10,599 bases of DNA, from NCBI GenBank assembly GCA_946610655.1, contig CAMOCH010000028.1, positions 1-10,599 of the forward strand. Reading direction: 5' to 3'. The translations under genes were made by a program, and so were the position numbers. The notes under the pieces are model-generated. The model was not told the DNA's origin. It was given only the letters and a program-made list of their open reading frames with translations, and made no database searches. This stretch comes from an uncultured Clostridia bacterium (GTDB taxonomy: Bacteria > Bacillota > Clostridia > Christensenellales > UBA1242). This document shows, in pieces, positions 1 through 6,370 of the stretch (position 1 is the first letter of the stretch; each line of letters starts with the position of its first letter).

Positions 1-51
1 AAGCGAAAAACTAACTTTTCCACCAAAAATAATTAAGTCAGTCTTTCGCTT
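1..51 (-). terminator. Terminator hairpin behind the XRE regulator gene
   Basis: Positions 35-51 and 1-17 form a 17-bp stem around a 17-nt loop, starting just after the stop codon of the minus-strand regulator. In minus-strand RNA every position pairs, two of them as G-U wobbles. In plus-strand RNA the same two positions would be A-C mismatches. This suggests the minus-strand transcript is the one under selection. An A-run precedes the stem (52-56 read in reverse). The expected U-tract would lie left of position 1, outside the window, so termination efficiency cannot be judged. The plus strand has seven T's after the stem (50-56), so it may also stop transcription coming from the left. Confidence 0.6.
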
Positions 52-54
52 TTT

Positions 55-261
55 TTATTTGTTTATTCCATCAATTAATTCTTCAAAACCAATGTCAAGA
101 GCTTTCATTATTTTAATAATATAAGTTAAACCTGGTTCAACCTTATCAGTTTCCCACTCACTAATTCTCTGCGGCGTTGTTCCTATAAGTTTAGCCAATT
201 GAAATTGACTTAGCCCTTGAGATGTTCTTATACTTTTTAAATTCTTTCCAAATGTATTCAT
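55..261 (-). CDS. Small XRE/Cro-type helix-turn-helix regulator
   Basis: A 68-residue protein that is essentially one HTH_3 (XRE/Cro/C1) DNA-binding domain. The N-terminal helix is at about 5-15, helix 2 at 18-27 (SQFQLAKLIG), and the recognition helix at 29-39 (TPQRISEWETD). The TPQRISEWE and 'EPGLTYIIKIMKALD' segments are typical of the family. It has no dimerisation, sensor or toxin domain, so it is a minimal repressor-type protein. The ATG at 261 is the only usable start, since an in-frame TAA lies 12 nt upstream. No Shine-Dalgarno is visible before it. It is transcribed divergently from the Cys-rich mini-gene at 331, with two palindromes between them. Autoregulation and control of the mini-gene are inferred from that layout. 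Family assignment is confident; target and physiological role are unknown. Confidence 0.9.
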   Translation of the reverse strand: MNTFGKNLKSIRTSQGLSQFQLAKLIGTTPQRISEWETDKVEPGLTYIIKIMKALDIGFEELIDGINK

Positions 262-273
262 ACTATATATTTA

Positions 274-287
274 CACTAAATATAGTG
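274..287. promoter_or_regulatory. Palindrome O1, likely regulator operator
   Basis: CACTAAATATAGTG has 5-bp inverted arms (CACTA/TAGTG) around AATA. It lies 12 nt upstream of the XRE start codon and overlaps a TATATT (279-284, minus strand) that could be the regulator's -10 box, though no convincing -35 accompanies it. It matches O2 at 13 of 14 positions. The centres of the two sites are 30 bp apart, about three helical turns, so two dimers would bind the same face of the DNA. Operator function is inferred from symmetry, repetition and position next to an HTH gene. Confidence 0.6.
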
Positions 288-295
288 ATTTATTC

Positions 296-326
296 TTGAC
301 ATTCACTAAATTTAGTGATATATAAT
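296..326 (+). promoter_or_regulatory. Rightward sigma-A-type promoter of the Cys-rich mini-gene
   Basis: A perfect -35 TTGACA at 296-301 is followed either by TATATA at 319-324 (17-bp spacer) or by a perfect TATAAT at 321-326 (19-bp spacer). The expected transcription start falls at about 331-333, on or next to the ATG of the mini-gene. The mRNA should therefore have little or no 5' leader. The operator O2 occupies the spacer, consistent with tight repression. Confidence 0.65.
303..318. promoter_or_regulatory. Palindrome O2, operator inside a promoter spacer
   Basis: TCACTAAATTTAGTGA is a perfect 16-bp palindrome. It fills almost the whole interval between the TTGACA (296-301) and the -10 region (319-326) of the rightward promoter. 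A dimer bound here would block RNA polymerase directly. The shared core with O1 makes it the likely binding site of the adjacent XRE protein, by inference. Confidence 0.65.
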
Positions 327-330
327 TTGT

Positions 331-471
331 ATGGAAAAATGTGCACTATGTAATAAAAAAGTTAAATACCCTGCAATAGCATTATATTGCAGAACAAAAA
401 ATGTTCATTTGTGTAAAAAGTGTAAAGAAAAATATAACAAATGTGAATTTGATATCATATTAAATAAATAA
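331..471 (+). CDS. 46-residue Cys-rich, zinc-ribbon-like mini-protein
   Basis: A short ORF encoding 46 residues with two CxxC knuckles, C4-x2-C7 and C28-x2-C31, plus C20 and C38. The paired knuckles 20 residues apart resemble a minimal zinc ribbon. The chain is basic (many Lys) and has no membrane segment. ATG at 331 is the only possible ATG start, because an in-frame TGA lies at 316-318 and no Met follows. There is no Shine-Dalgarno, but a strong promoter ends 5-7 nt upstream, which fits a leaderless message. The stop at 469-471 abuts a terminator. Promoter, operator, ORF and terminator in register support a real gene. Function is unknown; zinc binding and a link to the divergent XRE regulator are inferences. 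It could also be a decayed remnant. Confidence 0.55.
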   Translation: MEKCALCNKKVKYPAIALYCRTKNVHLCKKCKEKYNKCEFDIILNK

Positions 472-500
472 AAAAGATGCTAAATTTTAGCATCTTTTTT
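471..500. terminator. Bidirectional terminator between the mini-gene and gyrA
   Basis: AAAAAGATGCTAAA (471-484) is complementary to TTTAGCATCTTTTT, giving a long AT-rich stem with a GATGC/GCATC core and T-runs on both strands. It begins at the stop codon of the plus-strand mini-gene and lies 4 nt beyond the gyrA stop on the minus strand. It can therefore end both converging transcripts. Confidence 0.85.
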
Positions 501-503
501 GTT

Positions 504-3029
504 TTATTCACCTTCGGTTGAAAGTTCTTCATCAATATTAATTGGTTCCAAGTCGCTTTCATCAGTTTGGTCTTCTGCAATCTTATCTGCAATTGCAAAG
601 CCAACAACTTTATCTTTTCCGTGAACGTTCATAACTTTAACACCAACTGTGTCTCTTCCAATCACGCTAATTGAATCAGCTGGAGTTCTTATAACAATAC
701 CATTGTTTGTAATAAGCATTACGTCTTCTTCATCAACAACTTGTTTGAGACCAACCAAACGGCCTGTTTTGTCGTTAAATATGCCGGCTTTAACACCTTT
801 ACCACGACGGTTTTGTTGACGATATTCTGTTTGTTCACTGCGTTTTCCGTAACCATTTTCAGTTATTGTCAAGATTTGTGTTCCTTCACGAAGAACAATC
901 ATATCAACCAAGTAGTCATTTTCAGCTAAGTCAATTGCACGAACACCCATTGTGTCACGAGAAAGTGGGCGACAATCTTGTTCGCTAAATCTAATAACTT
1001 TGCCATCAGCACTTGCAACCATGATATCACTGTTTCCTGTTGTGTATTCAACAGCAAGAAGTTCATCACCTTCGGCAAGAGCAATTGCAATTTTACCATT
1101 TTTACGAATGTTTTTGTATTCTGCAACGTCAGTTTTCTTAATCATGCCACTCTTAGTTGCAATAACCAAGAATCCTTCTTCCATAATATCTTGTGCAAGC
1201 ATTGTTGTTACTTTTTCACCTTCTTCAAGGTTCAAAAGGTTAACCATTGCTCTACCACGCGCTGTCTTTTGTCCTTCTGGAATGTCATAGCCTTTAAGAG
1301 TGTAAACTTTTCCGAAGTTTGTAAAGAACATTATTGTGTCATGAGTGTTAGAAATGAACATTTTTTCAACAAAGTCTTCTTCTTTTGGTTTGTGACCAGT
1401 TGAACCCATGCCACCACGAGCTTGTGCGCGATATTCACTAACTGGAATACGTTTAATGTATCCAAAGTGTGTCATAGAAATAACAACGTCTTCTTTTTCA
1501 ATCAAATCTTCAATTGAAATGTTTGAAACATTTGTTGATATTTCACTTCTTCTATCATCACCATATTTATCTGCAATTTCAGAAAGTTCTTTAACGATAA
1601 TTTCTTTAACTTTATTTTCGTCTGCAAGAATTTCTTTATATTCAATAATAAGTCTGTGAAGTTCTTCAAGTTCTTCTTTAAGTTTTTCAACTTCTAGGTT
1701 AGTAAGTCTTTGAAGACGCATATCAAGAATTGCTCCAGCTTGTTTATCAGAAAGCAAGAATGCTTCTTGAAGTTTTGTGCTTGCATCTTGTCTATCTGCA
1801 GAAGCTTTAATAATTTTAATAACTTCATCAATATTTGCAAGAGCAGTAACGAGTCCTTCCAAAATGTGAGCTCTTTCTTCTGCTTTTGCAAGGTCATAAC
1901 GAGTTCTTCTTGTTATAACTTGTTCTTGGTGAGCAATATAATATGCGAGCATTTGTTTTAAGTTAAGGATTTTTGGAGTTCCATCAGCGAGTGCCAAGAA
2001 TGTGATTCCATAAGATGTTTGAAGTGATGTTTGTTTGAAAAGCATATTCAAAACAATTTCTTTTTGGAATCCTTGTTTAACATCAATAACAACTCTCATA
2101 CCTTTACGGTCTGATTCATCACGAATAAACGAAATTCCGTCAATACGTTTATCTTTAACAAGGTTTGCAATATATGTTATAAGTTCTGCTTTGTTAACTT
2201 GATAAGGAATTTCATCAACAATAATTCTGTCTCTGTCACCAGCAACTTCATAGTGAGTTTTTGCACGAACAACAACATTACCTTTACCTGTTACATAAGC
2301 ATTTTTCAATCCTTCTTTTCCAAGGATAATGCCTCCGGTTGGATAATCAGGGCCAGGAACATATTCAATAAGTTCTTCAATTGAAATTTCTGGGTTGTGA
2401 ATTTGTGCAATGATTGCATTTGTAACTTCTCTTAAGTTGTGAGGAGGAATGTTTGTTGCCATACCAACGGCAATACCATCTGAACCATTAACAAGAAGGT
2501 TAGGAAAACGGCTTGGAAGAACTGTTGGTTCCATATAATCTCCATCAAAGTTTGGAGTGTAATCAACAGTTTCTTTGTCGATATCTCTAAGCATTTCATT
2601 TGCTATTTTAGAAAGTCTTGCCTCTGTGTAACGGTAAGCAGCTGGAGGATCACCATCCACACTACCAAAGTTTCCGTGTCCATCAATAAGTGGATAACGA
2701 ATTGAGAAGTCTTGACCCAAACGAACAAGAGCGCCATAAACTGAGCTATCTCCATGTGGGTGATATTTACCAAGCACATCACCAACAATACGAGCACATT
2801 TTTTATGTGGCTTGTCGTATGTCATTGAAATTTCATTCATATCGTAAAGTATGCGACGATGAACAGGCTTAAGTCCATCTCTTACATCAGGAATTGCACG
2901 GCTTACATTAACTGCCATTGCATATGCTAAAAACGAATCTTTAAGCTCTTCATTAATTTCTCTGTCGATATATTTTGTGTTATCAACAAGTTGCTCATAT
3001 TCTGCTGAATAATCGTGTTTTTTTGCCAT
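504..3029 (-). CDS. gyrA: DNA gyrase subunit A
   Basis: Breakage-reunion subunit of DNA gyrase (type IIA topoisomerase), which with GyrB introduces negative supercoils using ATP. The 841 residues are normal for full-length GyrA. The winged-helix/tower core runs from about 35 to 510, with catalytic Arg133-Tyr134 in AAYRYTEARL (E. coli Tyr122). The quinolone region is HPHGDSSVYG at 90-99. Ser95 equals E. coli Ser83, but Gly99 replaces Asp87. The C-terminal beta-pinwheel follows from about 512. Its GyrA-box is QARGGMG (536-542) rather than Q-K/R-RGG-K/R-G, and a second box-like QNRRGKG lies at 739-745. These features, with the neighbouring gyrB, favour GyrA over ParC. The tail (about 816-841) is acidic. 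Start ATG at 3029 has AGGAGA 5 nt upstream, overlapping the gyrB stop, so the genes are co-transcribed and probably translationally coupled. Confidence 0.97.
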   Translation of the reverse strand: MAKKHDYSAEYEQLVDNTKYIDREINEELKDSFLAYAMAVNVSRAIPDVRDGLKPVHRRILYDMNEISMTYDKPHKKCARIVGDVLGKYHPHGDSSVYGALVRLGQDFSIRYPLIDGHGNFGSVDGDPPAAYRYTEARLSKIANEMLRDIDKETVDYTPNFDGDYMEPTVLPSRFPNLLVNGSDGIAVGMATNIPPHNLREVTNAIIAQIHNPEISIEELIEYVPGPDYPTGGIILGKEGLKNAYVTGKGNVVVRAKTHYEVAGDRDRIIVDEIPYQVNKAELITYIANLVKDKRIDGISFIRDESDRKGMRVVIDVKQGFQKEIVLNMLFKQTSLQTSYGITFLALADGTPKILNLKQMLAYYIAHQEQVITRRTRYDLAKAEERAHILEGLVTALANIDEVIKIIKASADRQDASTKLQEAFLLSDKQAGAILDMRLQRLTNLEVEKLKEELEELHRLIIEYKEILADENKVKEIIVKELSEIADKYGDDRRSEISTNVSNISIEDLIEKEDVVISMTHFGYIKRIPVSEYRAQARGGMGSTGHKPKEEDFVEKMFISNTHDTIMFFTNFGKVYTLKGYDIPEGQKTARGRAMVNLLNLEEGEKVTTMLAQDIMEEGFLVIATKSGMIKKTDVAEYKNIRKNGKIAIALAEGDELLAVEYTTGNSDIMVASADGKVIRFSEQDCRPLSRDTMGVRAIDLAENDYLVDMIVLREGTQILTITENGYGKRSEQTEYRQQNRRGKGVKAGIFNDKTGRLVGLKQVVDEEDVMLITNNGIVIRTPADSISVIGRDTVGVKVMNVHGKDKVVGFAIADKIAEDQTDESDLEPINIDEELSTEGE

Positions 3030-3034
3030 CTTTT

Positions 3035-3040
3035 TCTCCT
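3035..3040 (-). promoter_or_regulatory. gyrA ribosome binding site overlapping the gyrB stop
   Basis: AGGAGA lies 5 nt before the gyrA ATG. Its first two bases are the last two of the gyrB TAG stop. Ribosomes finishing gyrB are thus placed at the gyrA start, which would help keep the subunits in equal amounts. Confidence 0.85.
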
Positions 3041-4964
3041 ATATATCCAAATTAGTAACAAGGTGTGCATTATCAGCAATAAATTGTCTTCTTGGGTCTG
3101 CATCTTCGCCCATAAGAAGACTAAATGTTGCATCAGCTTCTATTGCGTCTTTCATGCTGATTTTCATGAGAGTTCTGTGTTCTGGGCTCATGGTTGTTGT
3201 CCAAAGTTGTTCAGCATCCATTTCTCCAAGACCTTTATATCTTTGGAACTCTACACCTTTTGTTCCTATTTCTTCTGTAAGTTTATCTTTTTCTTCTTCA
3301 CTATAACAGTAGTAAACTTGTTTACCTTTTGTGATTCTGTATAGTGGAGGCATTGCAGAATATACATATCCTTTTTCAATAAGTGGACGCATATATCTGA
3401 AGAAGAATGTAAGAAGCAAAATTCTTATGTGTGCACCATCGACATCGGCATCGGTCATACAAATAATTTTATGATAACGGAGTTTGCTTTCATCAAACTC
3501 ACTGCCAACACCAGCGCCAAAGGCTGTTATCATATTTTTAATTTCAGCACTTTCCAAAACTCTGTTAAGTCTTGCTTTTTCAACATTAAGAATTTTACCA
3601 CGAAGTGGAAGAATTGCTTGGAATCTTCTGTCTCTTCCTGTTTTTGCTGTTCCACCCGCACTATCACCTTCGACAATGTATATTTCACACTTGCTAGGGT
3701 CTGCTTCTTGACAATCTGCAAGTTTGCCAGGAAGAGCCATGCTGTCCATTGCAGTTTTTCTTCTTGCATTTTCTCTTGCAAGTCTTGCTGCTTCTCTTGC
3801 TCTTTGAGCTGTGATAGAACGCATGATAAGTTCTTTTGCATCATTTGGATTTTCTTCCAAATATGTTCCAAATCCTTCAGTTACAGCTTTTGCAACTGCT
3901 GCAGACATAAAGCTGTTTCCAAGTTTGGTTTTTGTTTGTCCTTCAAATTGAGGTTCTTGAAGTTTAACACTAATAACAGCAGTAAGACCTTCACGAACAT
4001 CTTCACCAGAAAGTTTTTCATTTTCTTTCATGATTTTTGCTGAATGACCATAATCGTTAATTAATTTGGTTAATGCCTTTTTAAATCCATCAACATGTGT
4101 TCCACCTTCTTCGGTGTTAATGTTGTTTGCATAACCATGAATTATTTCGTTATATGTGTCATTATATTGGAAGGCAATTTCAATTTCTCCCTCGCCTTTT
4201 GGAGCTATTGCATCAATATAAATTGGTTTTGGGAATAATGTTGTTTTGTTTTGGTTAAGTTGTTCAACAAACTCAACAATACCGCCTTCATAATGCAAAA
4301 GTTCTTTTTTGTCGTGTCTTTGATCGGAAAGTTCAATCTTTATACCTTTGTTAAGAAATGCAACTTCTCTAAGTCTATTTTTAATAACATCATAGTCAAA
4401 AGTTGTTGTTTCAAAAATTTCTGCATCTGGCATAAATGTTATTCTTGTTCCTGTGTGGTCTGCATCTCCAACAACAGCAAGCTCTCTTTGAGGAATACCT
4501 CTGTTATAAGTTTGTTTATAATGTTTGCCATTTTGCCAAACATCAACCTCTAGCCACTCAGAAAGCGCGTTAACAACACTTAAACCAACACCGTGAAGTC
4601 CACCAGAAATTTTGTATCCTCCACCACCAAATTTACCACCGGCATGAAGTTTTGTTAAAACAAGTTCAACAGCACTCTTTTTTTCTGTTTTGTGAATACC
4701 TGTTGGAATACCACGACCGTTATCAGTAACTTGACAAGAACCGTCTTTTAAAATTTCAACGGTTATATAATTACAATATCCAGCAAGAGCTTCATCAATA
4801 CTGTTATCAACAATTTCTGTGATAAGGTGATGAAGTCCACGGGTATCTGTGCTACCAATATACATACCTGGGCGTTTACGAACAGGGTCTAGTCCTTCAA
4901 GAACTTGAATTTGGTCTGAGCCATAATCTGCATCTACTTTTGAAATACTTACTTTTTCGTCCAT
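3039..4964 (-). CDS. gyrB: DNA gyrase subunit B
   Basis: ATPase subunit of DNA gyrase, cytosolic partner of GyrA. From the ATG at 4964 it has 641 residues, the usual length of Gram-positive GyrB. The GHKL ATPase domain shows EIVDNSIDEA with catalytic Glu50 and Mg-binding Asn54, then DNGRGIP (from 81) and the ATP lid GGLHGVG (about 121-127). The transducer carries QTKTKLG (343-349), whose Lys contacts ATP. The TOPRIM domain has EGDSAGG (432-438) and DADVDG (505-510), the acidic metal-binding residues. RYKGLGEM (from 575) leads to a standard C-terminus ending EDADPRRQFI. It lacks the roughly 170-residue insert of enterobacterial GyrB. A TTG seven codons upstream keeps the frame open, but the ATG has an SD and fits the family N-terminus. 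No dnaA, dnaN or recF is adjacent. Confidence 0.97.
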   Translation of the reverse strand: MDEKVSISKVDADYGSDQIQVLEGLDPVRKRPGMYIGSTDTRGLHHLITEIVDNSIDEALAGYCNYITVEILKDGSCQVTDNGRGIPTGIHKTEKKSAVELVLTKLHAGGKFGGGGYKISGGLHGVGLSVVNALSEWLEVDVWQNGKHYKQTYNRGIPQRELAVVGDADHTGTRITFMPDAEIFETTTFDYDVIKNRLREVAFLNKGIKIELSDQRHDKKELLHYEGGIVEFVEQLNQNKTTLFPKPIYIDAIAPKGEGEIEIAFQYNDTYNEIIHGYANNINTEEGGTHVDGFKKALTKLINDYGHSAKIMKENEKLSGEDVREGLTAVISVKLQEPQFEGQTKTKLGNSFMSAAVAKAVTEGFGTYLEENPNDAKELIMRSITAQRAREAARLARENARRKTAMDSMALPGKLADCQEADPSKCEIYIVEGDSAGGTAKTGRDRRFQAILPLRGKILNVEKARLNRVLESAEIKNMITAFGAGVGSEFDESKLRYHKIICMTDADVDGAHIRILLLTFFFRYMRPLIEKGYVYSAMPPLYRITKGKQVYYCYSEEEKDKLTEEIGTKGVEFQRYKGLGEMDAEQLWTTTMSPEHRTLMKISMKDAIEADATFSLLMGEDADPRRQFIADNAHLVTNLDI

Positions 4965-4970
4965 TATTCT

Positions 4971-4976
4971 ACCTTT
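4971..4976 (-). promoter_or_regulatory. gyrB ribosome binding site that fixes the start
   Basis: AAAGGT lies 6 nt before the ATG at 4964. The alternative in-frame TTG at 4985 has no purine-rich SD at a suitable distance, so 4964 is the preferred start. Confidence 0.65.
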
Positions 4977-5035
4977 TTGTGTCAAAATTTGTGCTTTAAA
5001 GCCATTATCATATGTCTTCTAACACATCTATTAAG

Positions 5036-5065
5036 ATTATAACAAAAAAGGCTGCCAAAAGGCAA
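5036..5065 (-). promoter_or_regulatory. Candidate gyrBA promoter overlapping the upstream terminator
   Basis: A perfect -10 TATAAT lies at 5036-5041. With an 18-bp spacer, TTGCCT at 5060-5065 is a weak -35 (4 of 6 matches to TTGACA) and falls inside the terminator stem of the preceding operon. The predicted start near 5029 would leave a leader of about 65 nt before gyrB. The terminator means gyrBA needs its own promoter in this gap, but a weaker alternative (TATGAT, 5007-5012) cannot be excluded. Confidence 0.4.
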
Positions 5066-5067
5066 CC
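5044..5067 (-). terminator. Terminator of the four-gene operon, upstream of gyrB
   Basis: On the minus strand GGTTGCC (5067-5061), a TTTT loop and GGCAGCC (5056-5050) form a 7-bp stem with one G-U pair, followed directly by six T's (5049-5044). This is a standard intrinsic terminator. It closes the transcript of the unknown operon 55 nt after its last stop codon. Confidence 0.85.
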
Positions 5068-5079
5068 AAATAGAACAAT

Positions 5080-5113
5080 TTATTATATAAATATTATATA
5101 TTTTATATAATAA
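5080..5113. repeat. AT-only 12-bp perfect inverted repeat
   Basis: TTATTATATAAA (5080-5091) and TTTATATAATAA (5102-5113) are exact inverted copies around a 10-nt loop made only of A and T. It lies between the stop of the 415-residue protein gene and the GC-containing terminator. It may be a 3'-end hairpin protecting the operon mRNA, a weak first terminator, or an easily unwound element upstream of gyrB. Chance is possible in such AT-rich DNA, but 12 matched pairs is long. Confidence 0.5.
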
Positions 5114-5121
5114 GAAAAGAA

Positions 5122-6369
5122 CTAACTATAAATACCATCTAAATTATCAAACCCATTATTTAAATCATCATTATATGTTTTTTTTAGTTCAATCTTATAT
5201 TTTGCAAAAGCAAGTAATGTATGTTTAACAATTTCTTCAACATTTTTATTTTTTTTCTCGGCACACACTTTCAACAATTCATATGCATACAAAAAATTAG
5301 TTTTTTCTTGATCGTTTTTACAAAATTCCAATATTTTTATTTGTTCTTCAACAACATCATTTTCAATTTTTTTGATTTCTTTAAATTTATTTAGCCATTC
5401 TGCACAAATTTCCGGTTCTTTAACTTCTTCCATTATTCCAAGTACAATCAAAGTTTCACAATCTTCCTCTGTTGCGTCTGCAAAACTATCACTATAAAGT
5501 ACATAATATGCCAAACAAAGTCCAACATTTGGAAATTTATCATTAGAGTAACTTTTCAGTACATTTACGGTAGCAGCCATCACATATTTCTCTTGATATT
5601 TATCAACATCGCTTATTTGTTTACATATTTTTTCTTTAATTCTATTTTCAACACCAAAAGCAATATGTTCATCAAAAGCAATACCTCCATCATCTGTTTG
5701 AATGGCACTGTTTACAATCAATGAACTAATATCATTAATTAATCCTTTAACAATAACATACATTTCAACAGGAGTTGCAAGTTGGGTTTTGTCACTAACC
5801 ACAAATCTGCGTAAACTATCATGTACAAGAGCCATTAAGTCGTCTTTAACGTAAGTATATAAACACCCCATATCTGTGAATAAATAATCTGCAAAATCAT
5901 TGTAAATATCATTAGACATTTCTTTAATTTCGGCATGTTTTTGAACAAGTTCTTCTGGAAACATAAAATTTTCTGGCTCAATGGTTTTTACATTTGCTTT
6001 TCCATAACAAAATAATTTTGGATTAACAAGAATGTCTTTTCCTTCGGTAAATTCAACTTTTCTAATAATTATGTTGTTTTTTGCTCCACACTCATAATAT
6101 GCCATTCTATAGCAATCATTTTGATTAACAAGCAAACATGTAATATATTTGATATTTTTACTAACTTCATCAACAACACCATTAACAGCAAAAGCAATGC
6201 CACCATCTAAATATGCAATACCAACTATTTCTTTTCCTGAAATATTATCTGGATTTTCAACAAAAATATAATTCATTTCAAAATCCATAAGAAAATCATC
6301 TTCACTGTCTGACTCAAGATGCTCTTCATATGTTCTAAATTTTATTAATTTGCCATTCATTTGTTTCAT
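5122..6369 (-). CDS. Unknown acidic protein, fourth paralogue of the operon
   Basis: I do not recognise this 415-residue protein. It has no signal peptide or membrane segment and is acidic (hand count about 74 D/E against 47 K/R). The N-terminal 125 residues are beta-rich. FRTYEE at 11-16 is shared with protein 3 of the operon (13-18). The following strand pair EIVGIAYLDGGIAFAV (47-62) lines up with ELTFIGFVQMIDKYYFSM (41-58) there. Residues from about 140 to 395 look mainly helical. A stretch near 237-275 ('GVENRIKEKI...KYVMAATVNVLKSY') resembles 'GIIADRIMEYFEELDYYQLD' and what follows in protein 3. ATG at 6369 lies one base after the upstream stop (TAATATG) with AGAGGA about 8 nt before it, so translation is probably coupled. 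It is the last gene before the terminator and gyrB. Function unknown. Confidence 0.85.
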   Translation of the reverse strand: MKQMNGKLIKFRTYEEHLESDSEDDFLMDFEMNYIFVENPDNISGKEIVGIAYLDGGIAFAVNGVVDEVSKNIKYITCLLVNQNDCYRMAYYECGAKNNIIIRKVEFTEGKDILVNPKLFCYGKANVKTIEPENFMFPEELVQKHAEIKEMSNDIYNDFADYLFTDMGCLYTYVKDDLMALVHDSLRRFVVSDKTQLATPVEMYVIVKGLINDISSLIVNSAIQTDDGGIAFDEHIAFGVENRIKEKICKQISDVDKYQEKYVMAATVNVLKSYSNDKFPNVGLCLAYYVLYSDSFADATEEDCETLIVLGIMEEVKEPEICAEWLNKFKEIKKIENDVVEEQIKILEFCKNDQEKTNFLYAYELLKVCAEKKNKNVEEIVKHTLLAFAKYKIELKKTYNDDLNNGFDNLDGIYS

Positions 6370-6370
6370 A

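Noticed and set aside
55..471. Toxin-antitoxin pair made of the XRE protein and the mini-protein
   Set aside because: The genes are divergent rather than co-transcribed, and the mini-protein resembles no known toxin. A regulator-target pair explains the layout better.
978..1403. Plus-strand open frame of 141 codons within gyrA
   Set aside because: Antisense shadow of a highly conserved gene, with low-complexity Cys/Phe/Asn composition and no ribosome binding site.
3429..4043. Plus-strand open frame of 204 codons, rich in Cys, Phe and Ser
   Set aside because: It is antisense to gyrB. Its composition is what reverse-complemented AT-rich coding sequence gives, and it lacks an SD or promoter.
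504..4964. ParC/ParE (topoisomerase IV) instead of gyrase
   Set aside because: Both proteins match GyrA/GyrB in motifs and length. A GyrA-box, though imperfect, is present, and gyrB-gyrA order with coupling is typical.
4965..4985. Seven-codon longer GyrB starting at a TTG (4985)
   Set aside because: No suitable SD precedes the TTG, while the ATG at 4964 has AAAGGT 6 nt upstream and matches the usual start of GyrB.
4965..5121. Replication origin (AT-rich gap next to gyrB)
   Set aside because: No DnaA-box cluster (TTATNCACA) and no dnaA or dnaN nearby. The gap is explained by terminator, promoter and leader.
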